This document shows positions 5,697-11,521 of a DNA stretch of 12,341 nucleotides, piece after piece. This stretch comes from Pseudomonadota bacterium (GTDB lineage Bacteria > Pseudomonadota > Gammaproteobacteria > Xanthomonadales > Xanthomonadaceae), in assembly GCA_023388355.1 (NCBI GenBank), contig JAEWGI010000081.1, positions 1-12,341 of the forward strand, given 5' to 3'. The position numbers were made by a program, and so were the translations under genes. Position 1 is the stretch's first letter. Every line of letters starts with the position of its first letter. Under the pieces are notes generated by a model. It was not told the DNA's origin, did not search any database, and saw nothing but the letters and a program-made list of their open reading frames with translations.

Positions 5697-5712
5697 CCCC
5701 AACATCTTGTGG
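5697..5712 (-). promoter_or_regulatory. NrdR-box-like operator at the nrdJa promoter
   Basis: CCCCAACATCTTGTGG matches the NrdR consensus acaCwAtATaTwGtgt at 11 of 16 positions, including the central CwA.AT.TwGTG core. It begins just past the inferred -10 box, where a repressor would block transcription. NrdR commonly controls ribonucleotide reductase genes and often uses two sites about three helical turns apart. A second site 31 bp away (about 5665-5680) is only weakly similar. Confidence 0.45.
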
Positions 5713-5723
5713 CGGGCCGGGCC

Positions 5724-5752
5724 AAGCTACGCGCCGGCATTTGCGAAGTCAA
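5724..5752 (-). promoter_or_regulatory. Putative sigma70 promoter of the nrdJa locus
   Basis: On the minus strand TTGACT (5747-5752) and TAGCTT (5724-5729) are separated by exactly 17 bp. The -35 is good and the -10 moderate. Transcription would start near 5716, placing the NrdR-like site at the start point and leaving a leader of about 277 nt before the ATG at 5439. Confidence 0.5.
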
Positions 5753-5903
5753 CAGCCATTCGGGGGCTTGACGGACAAATCCGGCGGGACCCGCGCGAAG
5801 CCGCCGGAAAGTCCCTGTTCAGCTGAATCGGGCCGCCCCGGACCACACTTCGGGGAAGCCGGGTCTTGATGCACTGCGGCGTGGCCGATGCGCGGCCGCG
5901 GGC

Positions 5904-5933
5904 TTGCGGGCCCGGCGCGCGCACCCGTTATCG
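5904..5933 (+). promoter_or_regulatory. Putative promoter of the protease gene
   Basis: TTGCGG (5904-5909) and TTATCG (5928-5933) are 18 bp apart, giving a start near 5940 and a leader of about 32 nt before the ATG at 5972. Both boxes are only partial matches to consensus. I see no sigma-E-type -35 (GAACTT). Confidence 0.35.
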
Positions 5934-5971
5934 TGGTCCCCTCTCCCTTTGACCTGCCCGAACCGTCTCCC

Positions 5972-7399
5972 ATGCGTCCAGCGCCCACCCTGCTAGTCCT
6001 TGCCGCCGCGGCCGCCTTCGGCGGATTCGCCGCCACCGCCATCCGCGACATGGTCCAGGCGCCCGCCAGCGCGGCCGGGCCGGCCGCGGCGCTGCCGGTG
6101 CCGGCCGTGGCCGCGCTGCCGACGGCGGTCGACGGCCAGCCGCTGCCCTCGCTGGCGCCGATGCTGCGCCGGGTCACGCCCTCGGTGGTGAGCGTGCAGG
6201 CGGCGCAGCGGCGCCAGGTGAGCCCTTTCGGCAACGATCCGTTCTTCCGCCGCATGTTCCCGGAGCTGTCGCAGGAGCGGATCGCGCGTTCGCTCGGTTC
6301 GGGGGTGATCGTGGATGCGGCCAATGGCTACGTGCTCACCAACCACCACGTGATCGAGAACGCCGACGAGGTTTCGGTGACGCTGGCGGATGGACGCACC
6401 CTGGAGGCCGAGTTCATCGGCTCCGACCCCGACACCGACGTGGCCCTGATGCGGATCGCGGCCGAGAACCTGACCGCGCTGCCGCTGGCCGGCACGCAGC
6501 TGGCGGTGGGCGATTTCGTGGTGGCGGTGGGCAACCCCTTCGGCGTGGGCCAGACCGTCACCTCGGGCATCGTCTCGGCGGTGGGGCGCAGCAACGTGCC
6601 GGGGGTGGGCTACCAGAACTTCATCCAGACCGACGCCTCGATCAACCCGGGCAATTCCGGCGGCGCCCTGGTCAACCTGCGCGGCGAGCTGGTGGGCATC
6701 AACACCGCCAGCTTCAATCCGCGCGGCAGCGCCGCGGGCAACATCGGCCTGGGGTTCGCGATCCCGGTGGAGCTGGCGCGCGGGGTGATGCAGCAGCTGG
6801 CCCGCACCGGCACCGTGCAGCGCGGCACCCTGGGCATCGACACCCAGGCGGTGGACGCGCGCCTGGCCGCGGGCCTGGGCATGGCCGAGGCGCGCGGGGT
6901 GGTGATCACGCGCCTGCACGGCGACTCCGCGGCGGCCGCGGCCGGGCTGCGCACGGGCGACGTGATCGTGGCGGCCGACGGCCAGCGGATGGACGACCCG
7001 GTCTCGCTGCGCAACTTCCAGGGCCTGCATCCGCTGGACGCGCCGGTCGCCCTGGAGGTGCTGCGCGACGGCAAGCCGCTGAAGTTCACCGCGCGCCTGC
7101 GCGCGCAGCCGCGCGACGGCGCCAGCTACGACGAACGCCTGGCCGGCGCCACCCTGTCCGACCTGCCCGAGGCGCTGCGCCGCCAGAACCCGAACGCACG
7201 CGGCGTGCTGGTGGAACAGGTCGAGGAGGGCAGCCGCGCGCACCGCAACGGCCTGCGCGAGGGCGACTACATCTTCGCCGCCAACGCAGGCGAGTTCCGC
7301 GACCTCGCCGGCTTCCGCGACAGCCTGTCGGATCATCCGCAGCAGCTGGTGCTGCGGATTTCACGCGGCCGAAGCGTTGGAAACCTGATCATGCAGTAG
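5972..7399 (+). CDS. DegP/DegQ-type periplasmic serine endoprotease with two PDZ domains
   Basis: This 475-aa protein of the HtrA family degrades or refolds damaged envelope proteins. Residues 1-25 are a hydrophobic export signal (TLLVLAAAAAFGGFA). Residues 65-275 are a trypsin-fold domain with catalytic triad H126 (TNHHVI), D156 (DTDVAL) and S229 (GNSGG). A first PDZ domain lies at about 283-375 (RGTLGI, then GLRTGDVIVAADG) and a second at about 390-470. Length and order match DegQ/MucD proteins. The frame is open from 5888, but the ATG at 5972 is preferred because it begins directly with the signal sequence. Its ribosome-binding site is poor, so this rests on the signal peptide. It is divergent from nrdJa and followed after 51 bp by the DUF883 gene. 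Whether it is DegP, DegQ or MucD cannot be settled from the sequence alone. Confidence 0.93.
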   Translation: MRPAPTLLVLAAAAAFGGFAATAIRDMVQAPASAAGPAAALPVPAVAALPTAVDGQPLPSLAPMLRRVTPSVVSVQAAQRRQVSPFGNDPFFRRMFPELSQERIARSLGSGVIVDAANGYVLTNHHVIENADEVSVTLADGRTLEAEFIGSDPDTDVALMRIAAENLTALPLAGTQLAVGDFVVAVGNPFGVGQTVTSGIVSAVGRSNVPGVGYQNFIQTDASINPGNSGGALVNLRGELVGINTASFNPRGSAAGNIGLGFAIPVELARGVMQQLARTGTVQRGTLGIDTQAVDARLAAGLGMAEARGVVITRLHGDSAAAAAGLRTGDVIVAADGQRMDDPVSLRNFQGLHPLDAPVALEVLRDGKPLKFTARLRAQPRDGASYDERLAGATLSDLPEALRRQNPNARGVLVEQVEEGSRAHRNGLREGDYIFAANAGEFRDLAGFRDSLSDHPQQLVLRISRGRSVGNLIMQ

Positions 7400-7401
7400 C
7401 C

Positions 7402-7417
7402 GGCGTGCGCGCACGCC
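7402..7417 (+). terminator. Short stem-loop after the protease gene
   Basis: GGCGTG and CACGCC form a perfect 6-bp stem around CGCG, 3 nt after the protease stop codon. It is followed by a C-run, not a T-run, so it is a poor intrinsic terminator. The next gene starts 34 bp further on with its own strong ribosome-binding site. Confidence 0.3.
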
Positions 7418-7450
7418 CCGCCCCCCCGCGCCCCCTTCCAGGAGATCAAG

Positions 7451-7816
7451 ATGAGCCCGAACTCGACAGACGCGATGAAGACCAACCTCGGCGAAGCCGG
7501 TGCCCACCTCAAGAACGCCGCCAGCGATGCCGGCAGCGCGATCAGGAACGCCGCGCAGGTGGCTGGCGACGAGCTGCGCATGGGGCGTTCGGCGGTCAAG
7601 TCCGATCTGGCCGACTCCGCGCTGGCCGGGATCGCGGCGCTGGAGGAGGGCGGTGGCGCGGCCAAGGAGCAGGTCGACGTGCTGATGGACAAGGGCCGCG
7701 ACCTGATCGACAGCGCCGCCGACCTGATCCGCGAGCGCCCGATCGCCTCGTTCGGCGCCGCCTTCGCCGCCGGCTGGATCATCGCCAAGCTCGCCCGCAG
7801 CGGCGGAGACAGGTAA
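7451..7816 (+). CDS. DUF883 (YqjD/ElaB-like) membrane-anchored protein
   Basis: This 121-aa protein has a long Ala-rich amphipathic N-terminal helix region (residues 1-92) and a single C-terminal membrane helix (97-115), preceded by the family hallmark LIRERPIAS. In E. coli, YqjD and ElaB are inner-membrane tail-anchored proteins that bind ribosomes in stationary phase, and DUF883 proteins elsewhere share this build. The ATG at 7451 has AGGAG 7 nt upstream. It is the first gene of a compact trio: the next start is 11 nt after its stop. The trio matches the order yqjD-yqjE-yqjK of enterobacteria. Ribosome binding is inferred from E. coli only. Confidence 0.85.
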   Translation: MSPNSTDAMKTNLGEAGAHLKNAASDAGSAIRNAAQVAGDELRMGRSAVKSDLADSALAGIAALEEGGGAAKEQVDVLMDKGRDLIDSAADLIRERPIASFGAAFAAGWIIAKLARSGGDR

Positions 7817-7827
7817 GCGCCCGCGAC

Positions 7828-8397
7828 GTGACAGGGGACGCCCCACACGACGCCCCGCGCGACGGCGACGCCCCCGGCGACGACGCGCGCGGGCCGGGCC
7901 TGGAAGAGAGCCTGCGCGCGGTCGGCAGCGCCGGCCGCGAGGCGGTCGACGCCAGCCGCGGCACTGCGCGCGCGCTGCGGCGCCTGGTCCGGGCGGACTT
8001 CGCGCTGGCCCGCGGCGCCCTGGTCCGCGGGCTGGGCTGGGCGGTGGCGGCGCTGGTGTTCGGCGCATCGACCTGGCTGCTGTTCACCGCCACCCTGGTC
8101 GCGCTGCTGCAGCGCGCGGGGCTGTCGTGGCTGCAGTCGCTGGCGCTGGCCGCGCTGCTGAGCCTGGTGGCCACGGGGTTCGCGGCCTGGCGGGCGCTGC
8201 GCTATGTCGACCACATCGGCATGCACGCCACCCGCCGGCAGCTGGCCCGGCTGGGGCTGCTGCGCGGCGGCGATCGCGTGGACGACGACGGAGACGACGA
8301 CGGCAACGGCCCCCCGCCCGACGCCGCCGCCGATGCCGCGCGCGCCGCGCAGGCGGCCACCGCGCGCCCGGCCGACGCGTCCACGGGAGGACCGTGA
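7828..8397 (+). CDS. Phage-holin-like (DUF1469/YqjE-type) inner-membrane protein
   Basis: This 189-aa protein has two closely spaced membrane helices (about 69-94 and 100-121) preceded by a short amphipathic region with RALRRLVRADFALARGAL, typical of the 'phage holin family' DUF1469/YqjE proteins. Despite the name these are chromosomal membrane proteins with no shown lytic role. The tail (150-189) is Asp/Pro/Ala-rich and disordered-looking. The start is taken as GTG at 7828, 11 nt after the DUF883 stop; the frame is open further upstream but would overlap that gene. The ribosome-binding site is weak, suggesting translational coupling. Its stop TGA overlaps the next ATG by one base (TGATG). 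The exact start is uncertain because no ATG lies before the first helix. Confidence 0.78.
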   Translation: MTGDAPHDAPRDGDAPGDDARGPGLEESLRAVGSAGREAVDASRGTARALRRLVRADFALARGALVRGLGWAVAALVFGASTWLLFTATLVALLQRAGLSWLQSLALAALLSLVATGFAAWRALRYVDHIGMHATRRQLARLGLLRGGDRVDDDGDDDGNGPPPDAAADAARAAQAATARPADASTGGP

Positions 8398-8915
8398 TGG
8401 GTTTCCGGAAGCTGCGCGATGACGTGGCCAGGGCCGAACGGCGGGTGGAGACGCGCATGCTGCGCGCGCGCAGCAACTGGGGCGCGCTCGGCACCGCCTG
8501 GCGCCAGGCCTGGACCCCGCCGCGGCTCCTGGTGGCCGGGCTGGCCGGTGGCCTGCTGATCGCCTTCGCGCGCCCGCTGGGCAGGCTGGGCGGAATCGGC
8601 AAGCCGGGCGGCATCCCGGCCGCCCGCTGGATCCAGCTGGCGACCAGCCTGTCCGGGCTGGTCACCGCGCTGCGCGCACGGCATGCCGCCGAATCCGCGC
8701 AGGCGGCCGCCGACGATGCCGGCGAGGCGGCCGAGGACGCGGCCGACACCGTGGACGCGGCCACCGGCGTGGCGCCCGGCCCCGCGCCTTCGGCCGGCCC
8801 GGCACCGGAACCGGCGGTGGTGGGCTCGGTGTCCAACGCCCGCCGCCGGCCCGACCCGCCCTGGACGGACGAGCTGCGCCCGGCCGAAGCCGCGACCGAG
8901 GTGTCCGAGCGCTGA
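8397..8915 (+). CDS. YqjK-like small membrane protein
   Basis: This 172-aa protein starts with a basic, helical stretch (RKLRDDVARAERRVETRMLRAR), then W.....AWR.AW, a membrane segment at 42-58, a second weaker hydrophobic segment at about 77-93, and an Ala/Pro-rich acidic tail. The layout of the first 65 residues resembles YqjK: a charged helix, a Trp-containing linker, then a hydrophobic segment ending near a Pro. The position after YqjD-like and YqjE-like genes supports this, although sequence similarity is modest. GGAGG 6 nt before the ATG at 8397 supports the start, and the ATG overlaps the previous stop. Function is unknown even for YqjK. The long disordered tail is not present in enterobacterial YqjK. 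Confidence 0.65.
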   Translation: MGFRKLRDDVARAERRVETRMLRARSNWGALGTAWRQAWTPPRLLVAGLAGGLLIAFARPLGRLGGIGKPGGIPAARWIQLATSLSGLVTALRARHAAESAQAAADDAGEAAEDAADTVDAATGVAPGPAPSAGPAPEPAVVGSVSNARRRPDPPWTDELRPAEAATEVSER

Positions 8916-8930
8916 CCCCGCGGACGCCGG

Positions 8931-8947
8931 GCATGGCCCGGCCATGC
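8931..8947 (+). terminator. Stem-loop after the yqjDEK-like operon
   Basis: GCATGGC and GCCATGC form a perfect 7-bp stem around CCG, 16 nt after the stop at 8915. It is followed by GAAAGGTTCTTCTCC, which is only mildly T-rich. It could be a weak intrinsic terminator or an RNA 3'-end protector. Confidence 0.4.
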
Positions 8948-9053
8948 GAAAGGTTCTTCTCCCGGGTGAGGGGAGCGCTGAGCGCAGGGGCAAGTCCGCC
9001 CCCGAGCCTGGATGAATGCCGTGCCCTGTCGCCCGGGGCGCGGCTGCGGCCCT

Positions 9054-9100
9054 GCTCCTTCCCGCTTTTTGCTCCTTCCCCGCGTGCGGGGGAAGGTTGG
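9054..9100. repeat. REP palindrome, copy 1 of the intergenic cluster
   Basis: CCTTCCCCGC (9074-9083) and GCGGGGGAAGG (9086-9096) form a stem with a one-base bulge around GT. A half-copy of the left flank, GCTCCTTCCC, lies 17 bp upstream at 9054. The orientation is the same as copy 2, judged by CTCCTTCCC on the left and a G/T-rich flank on the right. Confidence 0.8.
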
Positions 9101-9130
9101 CACAGGGCGGCGGGAAGGCGTGCCGACACG

Positions 9131-9170
9131 ACTCCTTCCCCCGCCTGCGGGGGAAGGCCGGGATGGGGGC
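9131..9170. repeat. REP palindrome, copy 2 of the intergenic cluster
   Basis: CCTTCCCCCGC (9134-9144) and GCGGGGGAAGG (9147-9157) form a perfect 11-bp stem with a CT loop, followed by CCGGGATGGGGGC. Its reverse complement is almost identical, flank included, to the copy inside nrdJb. It is therefore the best reference copy for that insertion. Confidence 0.88.
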
Positions 9171-9210
9171 GCGCGCCGCAGGCGCGCGTGACGTGGCGCG
9201 GCAACCGGTT

Positions 9211-9251
9211 TGCCCCCACCCCAACCCTCCCCCGCACGCGGGGGAGGGAGC
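9211..9251. repeat. REP palindrome, copy 3 of the intergenic cluster (inverted)
   Basis: CCCTCCCCCGC (9225-9235) and GCGGGGGAGGG (9238-9248) form a perfect 11-bp stem with an AC loop. The left flank GCCCCCACCCCAA corresponds to the flank of the nrdJb copy with three changes. It is inverted relative to copy 2, so copies 2 and 3 form a head-to-head, BIME-like pair. Confidence 0.85.
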
Positions 9252-9389
9252 AACCCCCCCCGTTGCCACGAATGGACGTCCCCGCGAACGGGAGAAGAAC
9301 CATATGAAAGTCCGGCATGGACGCCGCGTCCGCTTCCGAAGCGGACCCGGCAGGCAGCGCAGGCGTGAAACCGCGCCACGGTCATCACG

Positions 9390-9401
9390 GGAACGTGTTC
9401 C
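9390..9401. promoter_or_regulatory. Small dyad upstream of the transporter gene
   Basis: GGAAC and GTTCC are perfect inverted arms around GT, 42 bp before the ATG at 9443. No clear -35/-10 pair is visible beside it. It may be an operator or chance. Confidence 0.25.
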
Positions 9402-9442
9402 GGGACGATGCATGATCGGCCGCTGTTCCACGCGGTCCCGCC

Positions 9443-10528
9443 ATGCCACATTCCGCTCCGCCCAACGCCGCCCCCGAGGCCACGCCGCCGCTGCGTCCAA
9501 GTGCCTCGACGGCCGTGCTGATCCTGGCCACGCTCGCCGTCGGCTACACCCTGTGGGCCGCGCAGGCGGTGCTGCTGCCGGTGCTGCTGGCGATGTTCTT
9601 CGCCCTGGTCGCGAGCCCGGTGCTGCGGCTGCTGCGACGGCTGTGGGTGCCGCGCTTCCTGGCCGCGCTGCTGCTGCTGTGCGGCGGCCTGGCCGCGACC
9701 GGCGGGCTGGCCTATCTGATGGCGCCCTCGGCGATCGCCTGGGCCAGCCAGGCCCCGCGCGAGATGCGCCAGCTCGCGCCCAAGCTGCGCGAGCTCACCC
9801 GACCGGTGCAGGAAGCCAACCAGGCGGCGGAGAACTTCGCCCGCGCCGCCGGCGGCCAGACCGGGCGCCAGCCGCAGCTGGTGCGCACCGAGGCCGATCC
9901 CTGGCGCCATCTCACCGCCACCCCGCGCATGCTGGCCTCGCTGCTGGCGGTGGTGCTGCTGACGTTCTTCTTCATGGTCTACGGCGAGAAGCTGCAGCGG
10001 CACGCGATCGCGCTGCTGCCCGGGCGCCAGCAGCAGAAGTTCACGGTCGAGATCCTGCAGTCGATGGAGCGGGAGGTCTCGCGCTACGTGCTCACCATCA
10101 GCCTGATCAATACCCTGGTCGGGCTGCTGTTCGCGTGCGTGCTGTACCTGATGCAGATCCCGCTGCCCGAGGCGCTGATGTGGGGCACGATGGTGGCGCT
10201 GCTCAACTTCGCGCCCTACGTGGGGCCGCTGATCGGCATGCTGGCGATGCTGCTGGTGGGCTTCCTGACCTTCGACGAGCTGTGGCAGTCGCTGCTGCCC
10301 GCGGCTGCGTACCTGGCGCTGCACACGGTCGAGGGCCAGCTGGTGACGCCGATCGTGCTCGGCCGCAGGATGGCGCTTTCGCCGCTGGTGCTGATCCTGG
10401 CGCTGATGCTGTTCGGCTGGATGTGGGGCCTGGTCGGCCTGCTGCTCGCGGTACCGCTGCTGGTGTGCGTGAAGATGGTGCTGGCGCGGGTGGAAGGCAT
10501 GGAGGGCTGGGCGCGGCTGCTGGAATGA
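9443..10528 (+). CDS. AI-2E (PerM/YhhT) family transporter
   Basis: This 361-aa polytopic membrane protein fits the AI-2E family, whose members export small molecules (TqsA/YdgG exports autoinducer-2; others are cation/proton antiporters or have unknown substrates). Membrane segments lie at about 22-40, 42-60, 72-92, 162-180, 217-238, 245-275, 283-298 and 312-345, with a cytoplasmic or periplasmic loop at 100-160. Family hallmarks are NFAPYVGPLIG (255-265) and EGQLVTPIVLGRRMALSPL (297-315). The ATG at 9443 is the first start after an in-frame TGA at 9413; its ribosome-binding site is weak. It is alone between the REP cluster and the HAD gene, 87 bp before the latter. The substrate cannot be inferred, and a true AI-2 role is not implied. 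Confidence 0.9.
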   Translation: MPHSAPPNAAPEATPPLRPSASTAVLILATLAVGYTLWAAQAVLLPVLLAMFFALVASPVLRLLRRLWVPRFLAALLLLCGGLAATGGLAYLMAPSAIAWASQAPREMRQLAPKLRELTRPVQEANQAAENFARAAGGQTGRQPQLVRTEADPWRHLTATPRMLASLLAVVLLTFFFMVYGEKLQRHAIALLPGRQQQKFTVEILQSMEREVSRYVLTISLINTLVGLLFACVLYLMQIPLPEALMWGTMVALLNFAPYVGPLIGMLAMLLVGFLTFDELWQSLLPAAAYLALHTVEGQLVTPIVLGRRMALSPLVLILALMLFGWMWGLVGLLLAVPLLVCVKMVLARVEGMEGWARLLE

Positions 10529-10603
10529 TCGCGCCCGGCTGCCGGCATGCATCCGGCGCGGCGAGACTGCGGCGGGCACCGGTCCCGCCATCGGACCCCG
10601 GCC

Positions 10604-10609
10604 TACAAT
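10604..10609 (+). promoter_or_regulatory. -10 box for a probably leaderless HAD transcript
   Basis: TACAAT lies 6 bp before the GTG at 10616, so transcription would begin at or next to the start codon. There is no good -35 box and no Shine-Dalgarno sequence, consistent with a leaderless message. Confidence 0.5.
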
Positions 10610-10615
10610 GGACCG

Positions 10616-11320
10616 GTGAACTCCAGCATCCGCGCCGTCACCCTCGACCTTGATGACACCCTGTGGCCGTTCGCGCCGATCGGGGCGCGCATCGAACAGG
10701 TCCTGCACGAGTGGATGCTCGCGCACAGCCCGGCCACGGCGGCGATGTTCCCGGTCGAGGCCATGCACGAGCTGCGCGAGCGCACGTATCGCGAGCATCC
10801 GCACCTGGCGCACGACCTGGGCGCGCTGCGCCGGCTGACGCTGGAGACCGCGCTGCGCGACAGCGCGGCCGATCCGTCGCTGCTCGACGCCGCCTGGGAG
10901 GCGTTCCACGCCGAGCGCAACCGGGTGGAGTTCTATCCCGACGCGCTCGACGCGCTCGAACGCATCGCCGCGCGGGTGCCGGTGGTGGCGCTGAGCAACG
11001 GCAATGCAGACCTCGTGCGCTGCGGCATCGAGCGCCACTTCGCCTTCCAGGTGCACGTGCACGAACACGGCGCGGGCAAGCCGGAGGCGAGCTTCTTCCT
11101 GGCCGCCTGCGAGCGGCTGCGCTGCGAGCCGGCGCAGGTGCTGCACGTGGGCGACCACGTCGATGCCGACGTGCGCGGCGCGGCGCTGGCGGGACTGCGC
11201 AGCTGCTGGATCAACCGGGTGCAGGCGCAGTGGCCGCACGACGACGTGGCGCCGGACCTGCATTTCGATTCGCTGGCCGGGCTGGCCGACTGGCTCGAGC
11301 AGGCCGTCGAACAGGGCTGA
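10616..11320 (+). CDS. HAD-superfamily hydrolase (subfamily IA type)
   Basis: This 234-aa protein carries all four HAD motifs: I, D11-L-D13-D-T with the nucleophile D11 (DLDDTLWPF); II, S127 (LSNGN); III, K155 (GKPEASFF); IV, D180 and D184 (HVGDHVDADV). Residues 20-105 between motifs I and II form a helical cap, as in subfamily IA phosphatases such as YjjG-like or phosphoglycolate-type enzymes. It is likely a cytoplasmic small-molecule phosphatase whose substrate is not predictable. The frame is open from 10547, but the GTG at 10616 is chosen because it starts just before the conserved SSIRAVTLDLDDT and a -10 box lies 6 bp upstream. The next gene begins 201 bp later under its own putative promoter. 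Confidence 0.9.
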   Translation: MNSSIRAVTLDLDDTLWPFAPIGARIEQVLHEWMLAHSPATAAMFPVEAMHELRERTYREHPHLAHDLGALRRLTLETALRDSAADPSLLDAAWEAFHAERNRVEFYPDALDALERIAARVPVVALSNGNADLVRCGIERHFAFQVHVHEHGAGKPEASFFLAACERLRCEPAQVLHVGDHVDADVRGAALAGLRSCWINRVQAQWPHDDVAPDLHFDSLAGLADWLEQAVEQG

Positions 11321-11485
11321 AGGCCCTGCGGCCGCTTCCGGACCATCCCGGGCGCGGCGGCGCAGCGCGAATCCGCCGATGGCCCGGTTCGCGATCGGGC
11401 GGGGGTGCGGGCACTGCCGCAGCTGCCGGACGGGGCTCCGGTCGGCGCGGCGTGGCGCGTCCGGCCGCCTGGACGGGCCCCGCGC

Positions 11486-11515
11486 TTGGGCAAGCGGCAC
11501 CGGGTCGGTCACACT
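11486..11515 (+). promoter_or_regulatory. Putative promoter of the aminopeptidase gene, leaderless
   Basis: TTGGGC (11486-11491) and CACACT (11510-11515) are 18 bp apart, and the ATG at 11522 is 6 bp after the -10. Transcription would start about at the A of the ATG. No Shine-Dalgarno sequence is present. The rest of the 201-bp gap before it holds nothing I recognise beyond GC-rich sequence. Confidence 0.45.
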
Positions 11516-11521
11516 TGGCGC

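Larger units (their letters stand above)
5440..5971. other. Divergent intergenic region between nrdJa and the protease gene
   Basis: This 532-bp gap separates two divergently transcribed genes. It contains the putative nrdJa promoter and NrdR-type site (5697-5752), a leader of about 277 nt for nrdJa, a possible 20-codon upstream ORF (5549-5611), a perfect 14-bp palindrome (5592-5605), a hairpin at 5549-5564 and a putative promoter for the protease gene (5904-5933). I looked for a cobalamin riboswitch in the nrdJa leader and saw no B12-box-like sequence. Several longer frames cross the gap but have Arg/Gly/Pro-rich translations and look non-coding. Confidence 0.6.
8916..9442. other. 527-bp non-coding region with a REP cluster
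   Basis: No credible gene is seen here. It contains a 7-bp hairpin after the YqjK-like gene, three REP palindromes (9054-9100, 9131-9170, 9211-9251), a half-copy GCTCCTTCCC at 9054-9063, and a short dyad GGAAC-GT-GTTCC at 9390-9401 ahead of the transporter. Frames crossing it are Arg/Pro/Gly-rich and shift between reading frames at the repeats, as expected for non-coding GC-rich DNA. Confidence 0.7.

Noticed and set aside
5436..5705. 89-codon minus-strand frame whose stop overlaps the nrdJa start (ATGA)
   Set aside because: The overlap looks like coupling, but the translation is Arg/Gly/Pro-rich with no family resemblance and no good ribosome-binding site. It is likely chance in the leader.
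5440..5720. Cobalamin riboswitch upstream of nrdJa
   Set aside because: Expected for a B12-linked gene, but no B12-box-like or conserved core sequence could be found in the leader.
3247..5826. Long plus-strand frame opposite nrdJa
   Set aside because: It is Val/Leu/Gly/His-rich with no domain, and antisense to a gene with intact catalytic motifs.
7828..8397. Phage lysis module (holin)
   Set aside because: The family name is misleading: the neighbours are a DUF883 and a YqjK-like gene, with no endolysin or phage genes nearby.
9304..9442. ATG with a strong GGGAGAAG site upstream of the transporter
   Set aside because: The frame is Arg-rich, joins a long shadow frame over the transporter and has no protein-like features.
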